This document shows positions 23,057 through 34,365 of a stretch of DNA of 64,000 bases, in pieces. Origin of the DNA: Trichaptum fuscoviolaceum (taxonomy: Eukaryota > Basidiomycota > Agaricomycetes > Hymenochaetales > Trichaptaceae); NCBI GenBank assembly GCA_910574455.1, contig CAJSYZ010000008.1:2482707-2546706 (forward strand), in the 5' to 3' direction. The first letter of the stretch is position 1. Each line of letters opens with the position of its first letter. A program made the position numbers and the translations under genes. Under the pieces are notes generated by a model. The model had not been told where the DNA came from and made no database searches. It saw only the letters and a program-made list of their open reading frames with translations.

Positions 23057-26000
23057 TCAAATGAACAAAGCATATGATCCTATGACTGGTCTATGGTCAC
23101 TCCTTCCTTCTAATTTGCGCATAGCCGGGTCGTCTAATGTTCTATAACCAAGAACGACCACGTCACCTTTACGGTATTTTGGAGATGTCGTGCTCAAAGA
23201 TCTCGGGGCAGGCTGAGCCTCAGATGCTGCGCTTGAATTCTCTGAGTCCCTGTAAAAGAAGGGGAAGAATCGTCGTGGGAAAAGAGTGTTGGTACCTGTG
23301 GTGTTAGGCGTTGGTATGCTAGGAGTTCCGGTCAGATCATGGTTCTCATTGCCACTGGCTTCTGCGTTCAATGAAAGAGGACGCGATATTGTGACCTGTG
23401 CAGAGAATGATCGGCCTCGGCGAAGGCCGGTTCTCGGATCTAATGGCCCTTTCGGTGAATTCGTTTCAGGTTCCACTGACTTCGATTTCGTCAGCTTGGT
23501 GAGGCTGGCCTTTGTTCGGAGCCAGCGGCGTTGGTGAACTAGATCGGCGAGAGATTGACCTTCTCCGTATGTTGCAGTCTTTCCGAGGCCAGTAGAAGGT
23601 GGACTATATGAAGGGGACAAAAGGGGAGTTGCGAAATCAGATCCAGCCGGAGCTGTAGAAGGCCTTTGAATGGACTGGGGAGGGAGTGAGACTGTACGGT
23701 TTGGTTCGATAGGAGGTGAATTGATAGATTGGGGACTTGAGCCTGTGGAACTTCTGCCTCGCGACCTAAACGGTTGTGAAACAAATTGCAGGAAACGAGG
23801 ACCAAAGCCTAAGCGGGTATCGGAAACCTCTTCCTCTGGATCTGGATCGGGTTTCACGGTGGATTTCCAAAGAATTCTGTCACACCTTATTCACGATTTT
23901 AGAATCAAGTTAAGCAAACTAACTGGGGGCTAAACTCACTAACTTGGCACACGTTGCTTACTCGAGCTGTCATATACACCCTTCCGATCATCGACATCAG
24001 CGGTCTTTGTGCTTTCCTGGTCAGATACAGCGCTCGTACTTTTGGTCGACTTTCCACTCTTCTTCGAGGAAGCATGTCGAAGCACGGAAGCTTGAGCGTT
24101 GTTATTTTGACTGAGCTCAGTGGCTGATGCAGCGTGGGTCTCCTCAAACGCAACTCGAGAGGTCCCGGAAGTCGACCTTCCTAATTGAGGCATGGTCGTT
24201 GCTGACACTGCAGCCGAACTTCTCTTAGCTCTCGAGGCCTTGCGTACGAAATAAAAAGGCTTCGAGTTATCTTTCTTCGGGGCAGAGATAAGAGCAAGCC
24301 ATTTGTCCTTTGCTTTCATAGCTGCCTTTCTGAGAAAGGGCTTATGGACGGAAGTTATTCGGGCATTCTTGGTATTCGCACGAGAGATTAGCGGCTGCGC
24401 GAAGTAGACATCGTCTTCGTCTTCGTCTCCATTTTCTGTCGGCCGAGATCGAGTCGATGTAGCAGTCACGGCTGCAGATATAATAGATCCACCATCTTCA
24501 TTATCTGTGAATGCGTTTGCGCCCTTCTCCTCAGTCTCTCCCACGTTTCCCGAATCCGCATCAGTATTCACGGTTGGTGGCTGGTCGTTCTGCTCATCAA
24601 GGCGTGAGAGGCTCTGGTTTGAAGCATGGGCACGCCAACGCTTATAGTAAGCATGACCCTTGCTGTTCTCCTTACTCACCCTCGATTTATCACGCTTCAG
24701 CGACCGAAAGACATCGTACTTAAACGTCGGAGGGAAGTTGATGTCCCCTTCATGAAACCCAACAAAGGCTTGCCCTTTCGCCATGATATTCCGCAGCTGA
24801 TCAAAGGCAAGGGCTTGATTATATTCTAGTTGCCAAATCGATGAGCTAAATAATGGACAGAACGATGTGATCCACAGACCTTGACGCGCGATGAGCCAAT
24901 CGGCATGCTTGCGAGTGATGTCTAGACGAAAGTTCAAGTCTCCAAAAACAAATGTGTAATCAAATCGGTCCATCAAATCTGAAGTCAAGTCTCAGTATAG
25001 AAACTCTCGGGACAAAAGAAAAGGGCATCGCACCTTCAGCCATGAACCGCGGGTCGTTAGGACTTAGATAGTCATCAACATGCATTTCAGACTATTACGA
25101 CGTCCCATCATTTAAGCTGTAAAAGTAGTGACTTAAAAATCCTGAAATACCTTGATCTTTGCCATGTTAGCAACCCGATCCATGACCCGTTCCTCGTGGG
25201 CTAAAAAGGTTTTGGTTAGAAGGCGCAGAGGTAGTTCATCTGTATCGTACCTGCCAGATGTGCGTTCACGAACAGTAGCGTGGTACCATCCAGATTAATA
25301 GTGATACCAGCAGCGCCTTTGTTACCCAATCGACCACCGATGAGGCCTGCAGTCACAGCAGCCTTCGATATTCCTTCATGATGACTTTAATTAAACTTCA
25401 AAATGATCTTTGATTATTGGGCTCTCACCTCTGACGAGTGGTTTGAGGTCGCGGTATATGAAAATAGCCATGTAAATCCCCATGAGTCTTTCTTTCGCTA
25501 ATAGTTCGTACGGTCCGGTCTTCAAGTTATTTATGTAATGCCTCCCCTTCTTGATTTTGGCCTTCTCCTTTCTCTCCTTTCTGTCTTCCGTTGATTGCAC
25601 TCCTTCAGAGCACTCCTGACCCTGATCCGAAGGACGCTCGTCGGTAGGTTGTGATTCATATACCTCAGACGCTAGAGATGTTTCATCTTCATTGTCCTTC
25701 TCTCCAGCCCCTCGACAAAACCAACTCTCAAGAACCCAACTCCAACCCGAAGCAGGGCCGTGGCCACTTGGATGCTGCGAGTCGACTGCAGCGGATCCAT
25801 TCGTAGTATCCTTATGTTTATCCTTTTCTTTCCCTCTCAGGCCTGCGGTGATACCCATTGGTATTCCTTGGAGGAGGTGAACGATGCGTTATTGAACAGT
25901 GTCCGTAATATATGGTATTCGTACTTTACCTGACACGGTCGGACATTCTTGACCTGCACTACACAAATGGAAATTTGATTAGAGAGCGCTCTAGCATACG

Positions 26001-26391
26001 ATGATGCAAGTACTCACACAACGACGATATGATATGGATGGCAATCCTCCAATGTCATGTTCGGTATCCGGAATTTATCTGTCTCGCCTTCTGGATAGGG
26101 TACGTATGGCGCGACGGTACCAAGGAGATCTTCGAGATTTCCCTGATTAAAAGAAACAACAAATGAGGGATATCCAGTGGACGCAAGAAAGCAGCGCACT
26201 TTAGGAAGTGTGTCATGCATATTCCATGTCACAATCCGCACTTTAAGGGGTCGAGGTGCAGGTTGCGTTGGCTTTGGCACGCTGGTCTCAGGGATCACGG
26301 ACGACTGTGAAGTAGCTTGTTGGGTTTGTAAATCCATAGCGCTCTTCGTGAACTTGGCAGAGGGAAGAAAAGCGTGAAGACGTGCAAGCAT
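23057..26391 (-). pseudogene. Inositol polyphosphate 5-phosphatase, interrupted at a conserved Trp codon
   Basis: An IPPc-domain phosphatase removing the 5-phosphate of phosphoinositides or inositol phosphates. Motifs in order on the minus strand: VRIVTWNMHDTLPK, AGQECPTVSG, IPMGITAGLRGKE, NKGAAGITINLDGTTLLFVNAHLA, AHEERVMDRVANMAKIK, FVFGDLNFRLD, FPPTFKYDVF, DSSSKQRVPS/CDRILWKS and SDHRPVIGSY. Two low-complexity insertions enlarge the domain: roughly 270 residues between FPPTFKYDVF and DSSSKQRVPS, and roughly 230 between CDRILWKS and the final SDHRPV block. The exon ending at 23940 leaves TA before a GTGAGT donor, and the next exon starts G-TGT-GAC at 23885. The invariant Trp codon of the RxPSWCDR motif is therefore TAG, not TGG. 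All other motifs are intact, so this may be a recent nonsense allele, a base error, or a site recoded in RNA. Typed as pseudogene only because of this stop. Confidence 0.72.
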
Positions 26392-27381
26392 ATTAGACTG
26401 CCCTATTCGCGAATAAGTATCAGTTCACAAGAGTTAAGTGGCAATAGCTGGCCTGCCCACCAGCACTTGGGCCCATAGTTGTCCTGTCCAACCCATTCTT
26501 TGTTCTTCTCGACTCACGAGTTTCGGAAGTCATCGATGCGACCTCGGTCATGCTTGCCACAAGAATTTGACTTCAAGGGCGACTGCTCCGAGCAGAACTG
26601 TCGATACAACCCTATATTGAGTTGCTGCAAGACGGAGTGAAAGCCACGCTCCGAGGGCATGTGTGCACTTCACACTTATGTTGCAAAACAGCAAGGCCCT
26701 TATGCGGAACGTCAGAATGATGCATAAAGTTTGTGCAGAAATAACATGAGCACGGAGAAAGAAACAAGGCGCAAACTTGCGAATACGGAAGCAATATTCA
26801 AGTTGGTTCAAGTTGGCCTGGCACGCCCTTATGTCAGCACCTTCAAGTTCAACAACTTCCCTCCTTGTCCGATGTCACGGTCGCGACCGTTCATACAGGA
26901 AGACAATTTTTCGTGATAATCCATTCAGAGTCGGAATCAAGTCAGCCATTTCCGTGTTCTGTTCATTGTTCATGTTCTCTAGTGTACACTACCGCTGGCA
27001 GCCAACCACAGAATGTGCAAGTTCCCCCCACGTATCATGGGTGTAAGGGAGGATTCTGATGGTGGTCGAGTCGAGGTCAGTATATCCTTACCATCCGGTA
27101 ACTACATGTGGCGTTGACATCACTCCTGCGACCAAGGTTACTGTTCGTTAGTCCTTGAACTCATAGTCTTGCGTTGCTCGTGCCACGGTATGGTATCAAG
27201 CACCCAGCGATGCCAGCCTATCTACTGTGCAACATCCAGATCGTCGTCACTGCAGAGCCGCCGATTCTCGCTCTTAAAATGCGATTACTTCCAACGTTTA
27301 ATCTCATCCCCCAAGAATCCGACGTCCACAGAATCGAGCATACACAAGCGCTGGCGCCCCAACAGAATTAGCTACTTTACG
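26392..27381. other. Intergenic region with divergent promoters
   Basis: About 1 kb between the minus-strand phosphatase and the plus-strand small secreted protein. No supported gene. Confidence 0.5.
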
Positions 27382-27825
27382 ATGCAATTCCGAATAATCC
27401 TATCTACCGTCGCATTTTTGTTAATATCCACGCGAGCGATGCCCGTTAATGGTCCCGTGGTGAGTATCTTCTCAGCGGATCTGCATAACTCCCTAATGTA
27501 AACACTCTAGATTTCGGCAGAGCTTGATTCTATAACGAATGAGTCCTCTGTAGCTACTCAAGTGACGAATGGCACACCTCTTACACAATCCGATCTCAGC
27601 TCTAGTGGGCATGCGAAGGAGAGCCAGACTTCGTCCTCTTCGAGCAACAAGCCTCTACCGTCCTCTGATGCGGCTGTGACTCCTAGCGGTCTTGCAGGAC
27701 CTACACCAAGCGGATTACTCGGAGCTGTAGGTCTGAACGTAGACATCGAAAGTAATAGGGGATTCGCGAAAAATTCTTGCCAGGAGGCCCAATCCGGTGT
27801 TTGTCATTATCATGGCGGTCATTAG
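27382..27825 (+). CDS. Small secreted Ser/Thr-rich protein A
   Basis: Exon 1 codes a signal peptide, MQFRIILSTVAFLLISTRAMP, and ends NGPV before a GTGAGT donor near 27460. Exon 2, after an acceptor near 27512, codes ISAELDSITNESSVATQVT, a Ser/Thr/Pro-rich middle, a Gly/Leu-rich stretch (SGLLGAVGLNVDIESNRG) and a C-terminal SCQEAQSGVCHYHGGH with two Cys and three His. Total about 130 residues. Function is unknown; features fit a cell-surface or secreted effector-like protein. The one-intron layout with the intron just after the signal peptide is the same as in the secreted gene at 29177, suggesting a related pair. The Cys/His tail could bind metal, which is speculation. Confidence 0.6.
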
Positions 27826-29176
27826 ATTTCCTTTCCCTCCCTACCTGTGATCGTTACAAGTATATGGTGATCAATTTCTTCACAAAGTACAAATAGCGAG
27901 AGCAGAATTCTCACAACGTATAAAACTCACTGTATGATGTTGATGTTTTGAATTTAGATTCTATCTCAGCTTATCGTACCCATTGGCACTCAAGCGAATG
28001 TCGTTCTCCTCGTCACTTTCCCAATCCCGGCATATCAATCTTCCATCACCTGAGATCTACATCATAGAGACGCACCGCATACCGTACTTAGCCACAATCT
28101 ATTTCTCTAGTCTACTCAACATTGATCTGATATTCATCGCTGGATACGGTCTCGAGGTAAAACCCGTGGGATCTACGAACGTCGTTCTGCTGATCTCGAA
28201 GAACTCAGTATCTCGAAACTAAGACACACTGACTCAGAGACGATCACATTGAGAATTGTGCTTTATCAAAGGAAGCACTGGCATATGGTATCGGTAGGCA
28301 ATAGCCTTCAAGAGTAGTATTCCAATGAGACCACCACTCAATAAATGAATAAAAAGATAATTCTAGCTATACCTACTCAGACAACGGATTCACAAAGTCA
28401 TAGAAAGAGAGTTTCGATTCAATCAGTGAACTTCAGGTGCCAGTGGTCAAGATTCCAAGTCGGCATTTTCCGGGAGCTCCCTACTACATAGTATGCGGCG
28501 TCGTCGGTTCTCACTCGGCCTCAGGCTGTGTATTCATCATACTGTACAGTGCACCTGTCCCGCTACTGAGCTGTTATTTCTTTCTGCTATCAGATATTCT
28601 GACAACAATCATGATTCCGTGGCCGCATCCCGAACTCACTTGACAGCGATATGTTTTATCTAGACGATTTTAGTCACACCTTCGAACTTCGCTTCTGGGT
28701 CGTCACTGATACAAATCACTGGATACGCCAGAAAGACAGAGAATCTAGTGGAAGGCAAGTCTACAGATCACAGTAGTGAGACAGTGCTTCCAGTTCTTAA
28801 GCTGTATTCCCTCTTCTGTGACGACCGCTACTAAGCTCTCAGCTCGAGCGCCTACTAGTATAATTCAAGATAACTGTATCATGAGCGCTGATCATGTGTG
28901 GATCTTCCTGGTTGCCTAGCACGACTCATTCTTAACTCATGGACCCCACAGTAGGACCAGAATATCATCAAGGGCTCGAGGAGTCCACCTATATATTCTC
29001 CATTACAACGATATTTCGATAGCAGCGATTTGCACTCGAATCATTTTTTGCACCACACTGGAAGGAACACGCACATCTTACAGTCATATCGTCTTCAACC
29101 TGTAGTAAGCTGCTACAATACTGCTTTGAAGAAACTTTCGCTGATATGCGACATACATACATAGCACTCGTTCACA
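27826..29176. other. Intergenic region between the two small secreted genes
   Basis: About 1.35 kb. No supported gene; a TATA-like ctatatattc occurs near 28989, about 190 nt before the next ATG. A decayed third copy was looked for and not recognised. Confidence 0.45.
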
Positions 29177-29848
29177 ATGCGTTTCCAAATACTCATTGCT
29201 CTCTCAACTTTGCTTTCAGTCTCCCGGGCCGTTCCACTGTCTAAAGTGAGTTTGTTTTCACTTACTATTGTCAATAAATTGGTCTAAGCTTTATTTTCTC
29301 TCCTGTACCAGGATAGTGTTGTTACTGCCGAAGCATCTGGCTCAGTGGAAGCCGATTCACAACCCAAGCCTTCCAGTGTTGTTGTGGCTTCTTTTGTGGA
29401 ACACTCTTCATCTGTTCAAAAGATAATCAGCTCTGAGGCACCGTTCGGAACACTACTCGAAACTATACCTGCGACACAACAGTCTGAGCCTAGCTCTATA
29501 CCCATCAACGAGGCGTCCGCAATTCGCAGTGATGCGTCCGTTCCGACTCAAGTTCATACCACTCTCGTTACATCAGCTACCACAGTCAGACCCGTGACAT
29601 CCGGTTCAAACACTATAACTCAAGGGTCACCGCTCAGCTCAGTACCTGATACTACACCCACTGAAATACGGAGTCATTCGAGTCACATCGTCCTTCCAAG
29701 CAGTGCTCCGCCTAATAAAGCACTTAGTTCGTCCAACAGCGCCCCTACAACTGCCTCAGAATCCGTCGGCCCTATCGAAGATTTATTGTGCGGAGGTCGA
29801 TGCAAGCCCTGCGCAACCCTGTTCGGCATGAAGGCCTGTCTTTTCTAA
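29177..29848 (+). CDS. Small secreted Ser/Thr-rich protein B with C-terminal Cys motif
   Basis: Exon 1 (29177 to about 29245) codes a signal peptide, MRFQILIALSTLLSVSRAVP, ending LSK. After an intron of about 65 nt, exon 2 codes about 180 residues dominated by Ser, Thr, Pro and Val, with no charged core, then a compact tail DLLCGGRCKPCATLFGMKAC with four Cys. The mucin-like middle is probably O-mannosylated. It shares signal-peptide type and intron position with the gene at 27382, but the tails differ. Function is unknown. No GPI-type hydrophobic C-terminus is visible, so it is likely released or wall-bound by other means. Confidence 0.68.
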
Positions 29849-30323
29849 TAATTAAGGACAACGTACAGAATCTCTTGTAACCTGCATTTCTTCCTCTCCT
29901 TTGAGACTTGTTCATTTCCTAGGACAATTCCGTTCTTTCTTTAGTTATAGCGGATGTACATACTTAGATGGGCTGTATGATATCCTCCACGCACTAATAC
30001 AGTGATCCAATCCTCGTATACATAACATAAATACACACCTTACGAAGATATTCAGAGACTTCGACGTAAATGCAGTATGTACAGTATATCATGACAATTG
30101 TTTCGACTTACAATAAGCGAAAACTCTGTGCTCTTTTCATTCTTACGACTGAACACATCCAATTAAATACACTCCCCATGAATATCCAGGAATAACATTA
30201 CAACTAAGGCTACAGAAATTTACAAATTATAATACGAGAAGGAATTTACAGTATAAACAATTGTTGATCTTGAGGGTATCCTTGTGGCGTGAAATAAATA
30301 CATGCTCAAATAGCGTTATTGGG
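29849..30323. other. Convergent 3' region
   Basis: About 0.5 kb, AT-rich, between the secreted protein B gene and the minus-strand oligoribonuclease. No gene seen. Confidence 0.5.
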
Positions 30324-33070
30324 TTAATATGTCGAACTTGTGAAGCTAGTTTCGTCGGGAGGAAGAAGGCCAGGAAACATCCCTCGGGGCTTTAAGTACG
30401 ATTTCGGAAAACATCTTCGCCTCTGAGGATAGAGTCTCATCTTAGAACTGATAGGTACAAAGTCTGAAAGATTGATCTGCGTACCGCGCATAGAACCGTA
30501 AATATCTTCGAGGGCTCTATAATAGCATAAGTTTGAAGAAAATGATGGGACTGTATATGGCCATACCTATGAGCACAGCGCTCCTGAAAGCGTTGTCCTC
30601 GGTTGTATTTTCTCTTAACAAGTTGCTGTCAGGAGACGATAAGACATGTTGAAAAATTAATCTCAATCAGTAATAAAAAATTTTACGTACCCATACGGAT
30701 GAAGTATCGAATATTTGATGGCCGAAGTATTTATCTAGCGTCTTCATATGTTGCCTCTGTGAAGGAAATTAATCGTCAAGGAAAGGTATTTCTTATTTGT
30801 TGATAGTGGTATATTGTACATACCACCATGCCTCGGTCGAATGCTATGCCTGCGCCGGCCATGATACCACGTCCTGTAGGCTGGATATCATGTTTCTTCA
30901 GGTAGCGGCAGACATATCGTTCAACCTGTTGCAGAGTAAGCCTCGCATCCTGAGGAGTATTGGCGTACGCTCCAAGGAGGCCAGACTGCTCAATAGTGAG
31001 AGTTAGTGCTCAACTCCCCTTTAGATATGTACATGACATACAGTTTCGTGCATTGTCCGAACCCTGGGACGTTATTAATGAGAGATTACAAGAAACGAGA
31101 AGTTCGCCAAAGACACACACTTCTCAGGCATCTCTGATGCAATGTACTCCGCGTCGTAGGGCCAGTGCACAAGATAGGATACACCTTTGTCGAGGCGGAT
31201 GAAGTTCCTATCTGTGACACATACGGCTACCTCGAGTATGCGGGTGTGCGATGCAGGCCGAACTGCATCGTTGGTCTGTACGGAAAGTAGAGGCAAAATA
31301 ATAAGCAGGCGCATTGCGAAGCAAAGAAAAAGGGGAGGCGAATTGCCGTGTCCTTAAAACGCAGACACAGAGTCTATTAAAGACGTCAGGATTTACCTCA
31401 AGGTCGAACCAAATAAAATAAGAGTCGGGGTCTCTGACAGGCGGAGGCTCAAATTCGTCTTCCAACGAATGCATGCTCAAGGCGCTTCGCCCATGAATGA
31501 AGTTCAGGCTGGCTTGGTCGCTGACTGTTCCTTCGCCGTAAGTGAAACCGGGACCAAGCCCGTTGCTTGTCGGTGTACTTGCACTTGCTTGAAGGCTGCT
31601 TCTGCCTGGGGAACGCGTCGGGGTTGAGTAGAGGAAAGCAGGTGCGGTGTCAGTATTGCGGTGTGGTAATCGTCGTTCTTGCCTCAATGGAGTTGTATCG
31701 ATGGGACGGTTACCACCGCTTGCGTTGGGAACACCAGGTGGAGGGAAAGGAGCGTCATTCGCTGCATGAGACGGAAATTGACTTTCGACAGAAGTTTGAG
31801 TCGCGGGTTGCGGTCCAACCTGGATCGCCGCGCCTAAAACCGACTCGGACCGTGTTGCTAAGTCTTCAGTGTCCTGTATCAACGTCGCCAGACGCAGAAC
31901 ATGCTGAGAATGCACTCTACGCTCCTCCTCACTTGAGAGAGTCACATAGTCCAAGCTATCTGTTTCGACATTAGCGTTAGTGTCAACAGGTCCATTCCCA
32001 TTCGGAGTGGCATCTCCCGACTCAGGCTCTCGGGCTGCGTCTTCGGGCTGAGCTTCATTATTCTCCTCCAAGTCCACAGGCGCACCTGGACTCCAGAAGA
32101 AGCTGATATGATCCTTCTCTAGCTGGAATATACGTCGAAGCTCAGTGTACAGCCGGTCGCGCTCCGATCTGAGGTAGCGTAGGTCATCAAGGACGGCCTG
32201 TTGCTCTCGTTCGCCCTCAATGATGAAGCTTCGTTTTCGTCCAGAAGTATGTGACACGTCTTGAGGAGGAGCTTGCGCGGCTCTAAGTCGATGTGCAGCA
32301 CGAGTCGCTGGGGAGGGGGAGGGGGATAGCGTACGTGAACGATTATGGGTCCGCTTCGACGGACCTTTGGATCCCGAACTTCCTGCAAGGGGCTGGGTTC
32401 GAGCTCCTGAGTTAGTGTGATTACGGCTCCGCACAGGAGTTGCGGGTTTTGAAGCGCTAAAGGAGGGAGGGGGAAGTCGAGTCGAACGAGAGCTTGAACT
32501 TGAAGGCCGAGACGATGTGTAGGAGAGAGAGGTTTGTACCGCGACCGACGCATACAAATCATATGTATCTGCTTTAGAAGGAGGAGAACTGGATGCGCTA
32601 AGAAATCTTGATGGGATATCTCTACAACCGCTAGACCTGGAGGGCTGTTCTTCCGCATGAGCGATGGCCTCTTCAAATTTACGCTTCACAAGGACAATCG
32701 TGTCTTCAGATTCAAACTCTTCTGCATGGGCGTTACCAGTACTTGGATGAGGCGTCAACAAGCCATGGCTTCTGCAAACGTTGTTCTTGAATCTTCCGTG
32801 AACTTGACTGTTATTATCGAAATGTTCTGCTTGAGGGTACACTCTTCCACTTGAGGTCTCACAGTGGTTACTTGCATGTTGGTAGTCGCTCTCCGGACTG
32901 TCTTCGATAATTTCAGTCATTCTTTCTGTCTCCGCGTCACTCACAATGCTCGGATTCTTGTCAGGTAGAGTTGTCGCAAGAGATGGTGGAGGATTAGTAG
33001 CAATCTTGGAAGTGTTGGTGCGGCGCCGAAGTCGAAGGAGACGAGAGCAGAACTTGGTAAACGAAGGCAT
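30324..33070 (-). CDS. Oligoribonuclease (Orn/Rex2 DEDDh exonuclease) with long N-terminal extension
   Basis: A single first exon (33070-31397) codes about 558 residues. It begins with an Arg-rich, acid-free start (MPSFTKFCSRLLRLRRRT) that could be a mitochondrial presequence. A disordered Ser/Pro region and a short coiled coil (DDLRYLRSERDRLYTELRR) follow. The exon ends in FIWFDLE, which is exonuclease motif I. Downstream exons give RILEVAVCVTDRNFIRLD, EYIASEMPEK, SGLLGAYANTPQDARLTLQQ, MAGAGIAFDRGM, a KYFGHQIFDTSSVW-like block and RFQERCAHRALEDIYGSM. All five DEDDh catalytic residues are visible: D and E in FDLE, D in IAFDRG, H and D in AHRALEDI. The enzyme clears 2-5 nt RNA fragments in cytosol and mitochondria. 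Typical family members are about 180-240 residues, so the extension is exceptional. The last few residues before 30324 are uncertain, since a further small intron is possible. Confidence 0.8.
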
Positions 33071-34365
33071 GTTGAATTTGCATGGAACGTCTTATATATC
33101 CCGCGTGTCAGGGCCTGCCTGAGAAAAGTCAGACTTCTGGCAAAACGCTGTGCCCTGATAGAAGAAAAGGAAAGTTGAACGTCTCGTGAAATCTCAGATC
33201 TTCCCGTCGCTCAAATACCTCGTGCTCGAGTCATCTCGGTCCCGACTTGGCGCCTATCATTCAGCTCTCCCACACTATTGATGGGCGGGTTTGTTACTTA
33301 GCCTTCAAGCTTCAAGCTTCAGACGTTGGCAGAGATACCTTAGAGCTAAACTACACACAACTTCTTGCATTCAAAGGCTATCGATGAGTGTCCACAGGTG
33401 AGCACATGCATCATGCACTCTGCGCGTGTGCACGAGGTAGCCGTAGCTTACGAACAATCTAATTGTTCAGATTTCGAGATCTCATCTGAAGCCTGACCCT
33501 GCGCGGACAAAACCAACGTTTTCTCCGCGAAGACCATGCGGACGAGTATAACGCAGGAATCTGTTCATACCGTTCATTTATAGAATCGGTGCTGGCGCCG
33601 CAGCCTCCAGTCGTGAACGAAACGATCGAGCTCCAAGTTCCTGTCATAATCAATGTTAGACATAGCTGACAGGCAGAGAGTAGGCTGTACGGCTACGCAT
33701 CCGAAAGCGAGGTTATTCAAAAGAAAATGTATAATCGAGCAGCCCACAAAGCCCGGTGTCGTCAGAAGTTTACCCTAAGCCGTCTCGCACGGAATTTTAA
33801 AGGAGGTCTATGAATCAAAGCATCAACCTAAGGAAACATGTGTCGGAATTTGGCTGGACTACCCGTTCGAATTCAGAGATCCTGGCGTCTCCTTGCCTGC
33901 ACTTCCGAGGATTTTATGCGAGAGATAGCCAAACTTGGAATGTTGCCTAGAAGGGACCTTGTGTCGCATTTTTCACAGCAGATAGAGAGACAGGCTTCAT
34001 CGTAGCCCATAACACTGTAAAGATGTAGATAATCAAAGACCTTCAGATACCGTATGTTCTTGCAAGTCATTCATATTTCGCGGCGACGAAGTCGGATGGA
34101 GAAGCTAGAAGCGGAGAAAAACAAGCGATGAAAATTTCGGCCGACGGAAGTTCACTGGCAGATGTCAGTGCCACAGTGGTCGGATTTAGCCGGAAATTCC
34201 CAGGAATTCAGCAGCCTGTCAGAGCAACCCAGTTTTCGCATTTCGACTTGACTCGACCAGCTTTTCCTTCACTTGCTTTATAGCAGCCAGCAAACCTTTC
34301 GACTTCTCTCATTCTCCTCTCTCGACCTCTCCTCTCTCTACGTTCCTCTACCTACTCAACACAAA
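33071..34365. other. Divergent promoter region
   Basis: About 1.3 kb between the minus-strand oligoribonuclease and the plus-strand homocitrate synthase. A short tandem ttcaagc repeat lies near 33305. No supported gene. Confidence 0.5.
34249..34254 (+). promoter_or_regulatory. Possible Gcn4/Cpc1 site upstream of homocitrate synthase
   Basis: TGACTC about 115 nt before the start codon. This core is bound by Gcn4/CpcA bZIP factors that control amino-acid genes; a 6-base match alone is weak evidence. Confidence 0.3.

Noticed and set aside
33305..33325. Short ttcaagc tandem
   Set aside because: Only about three units; no sign of a functional array.
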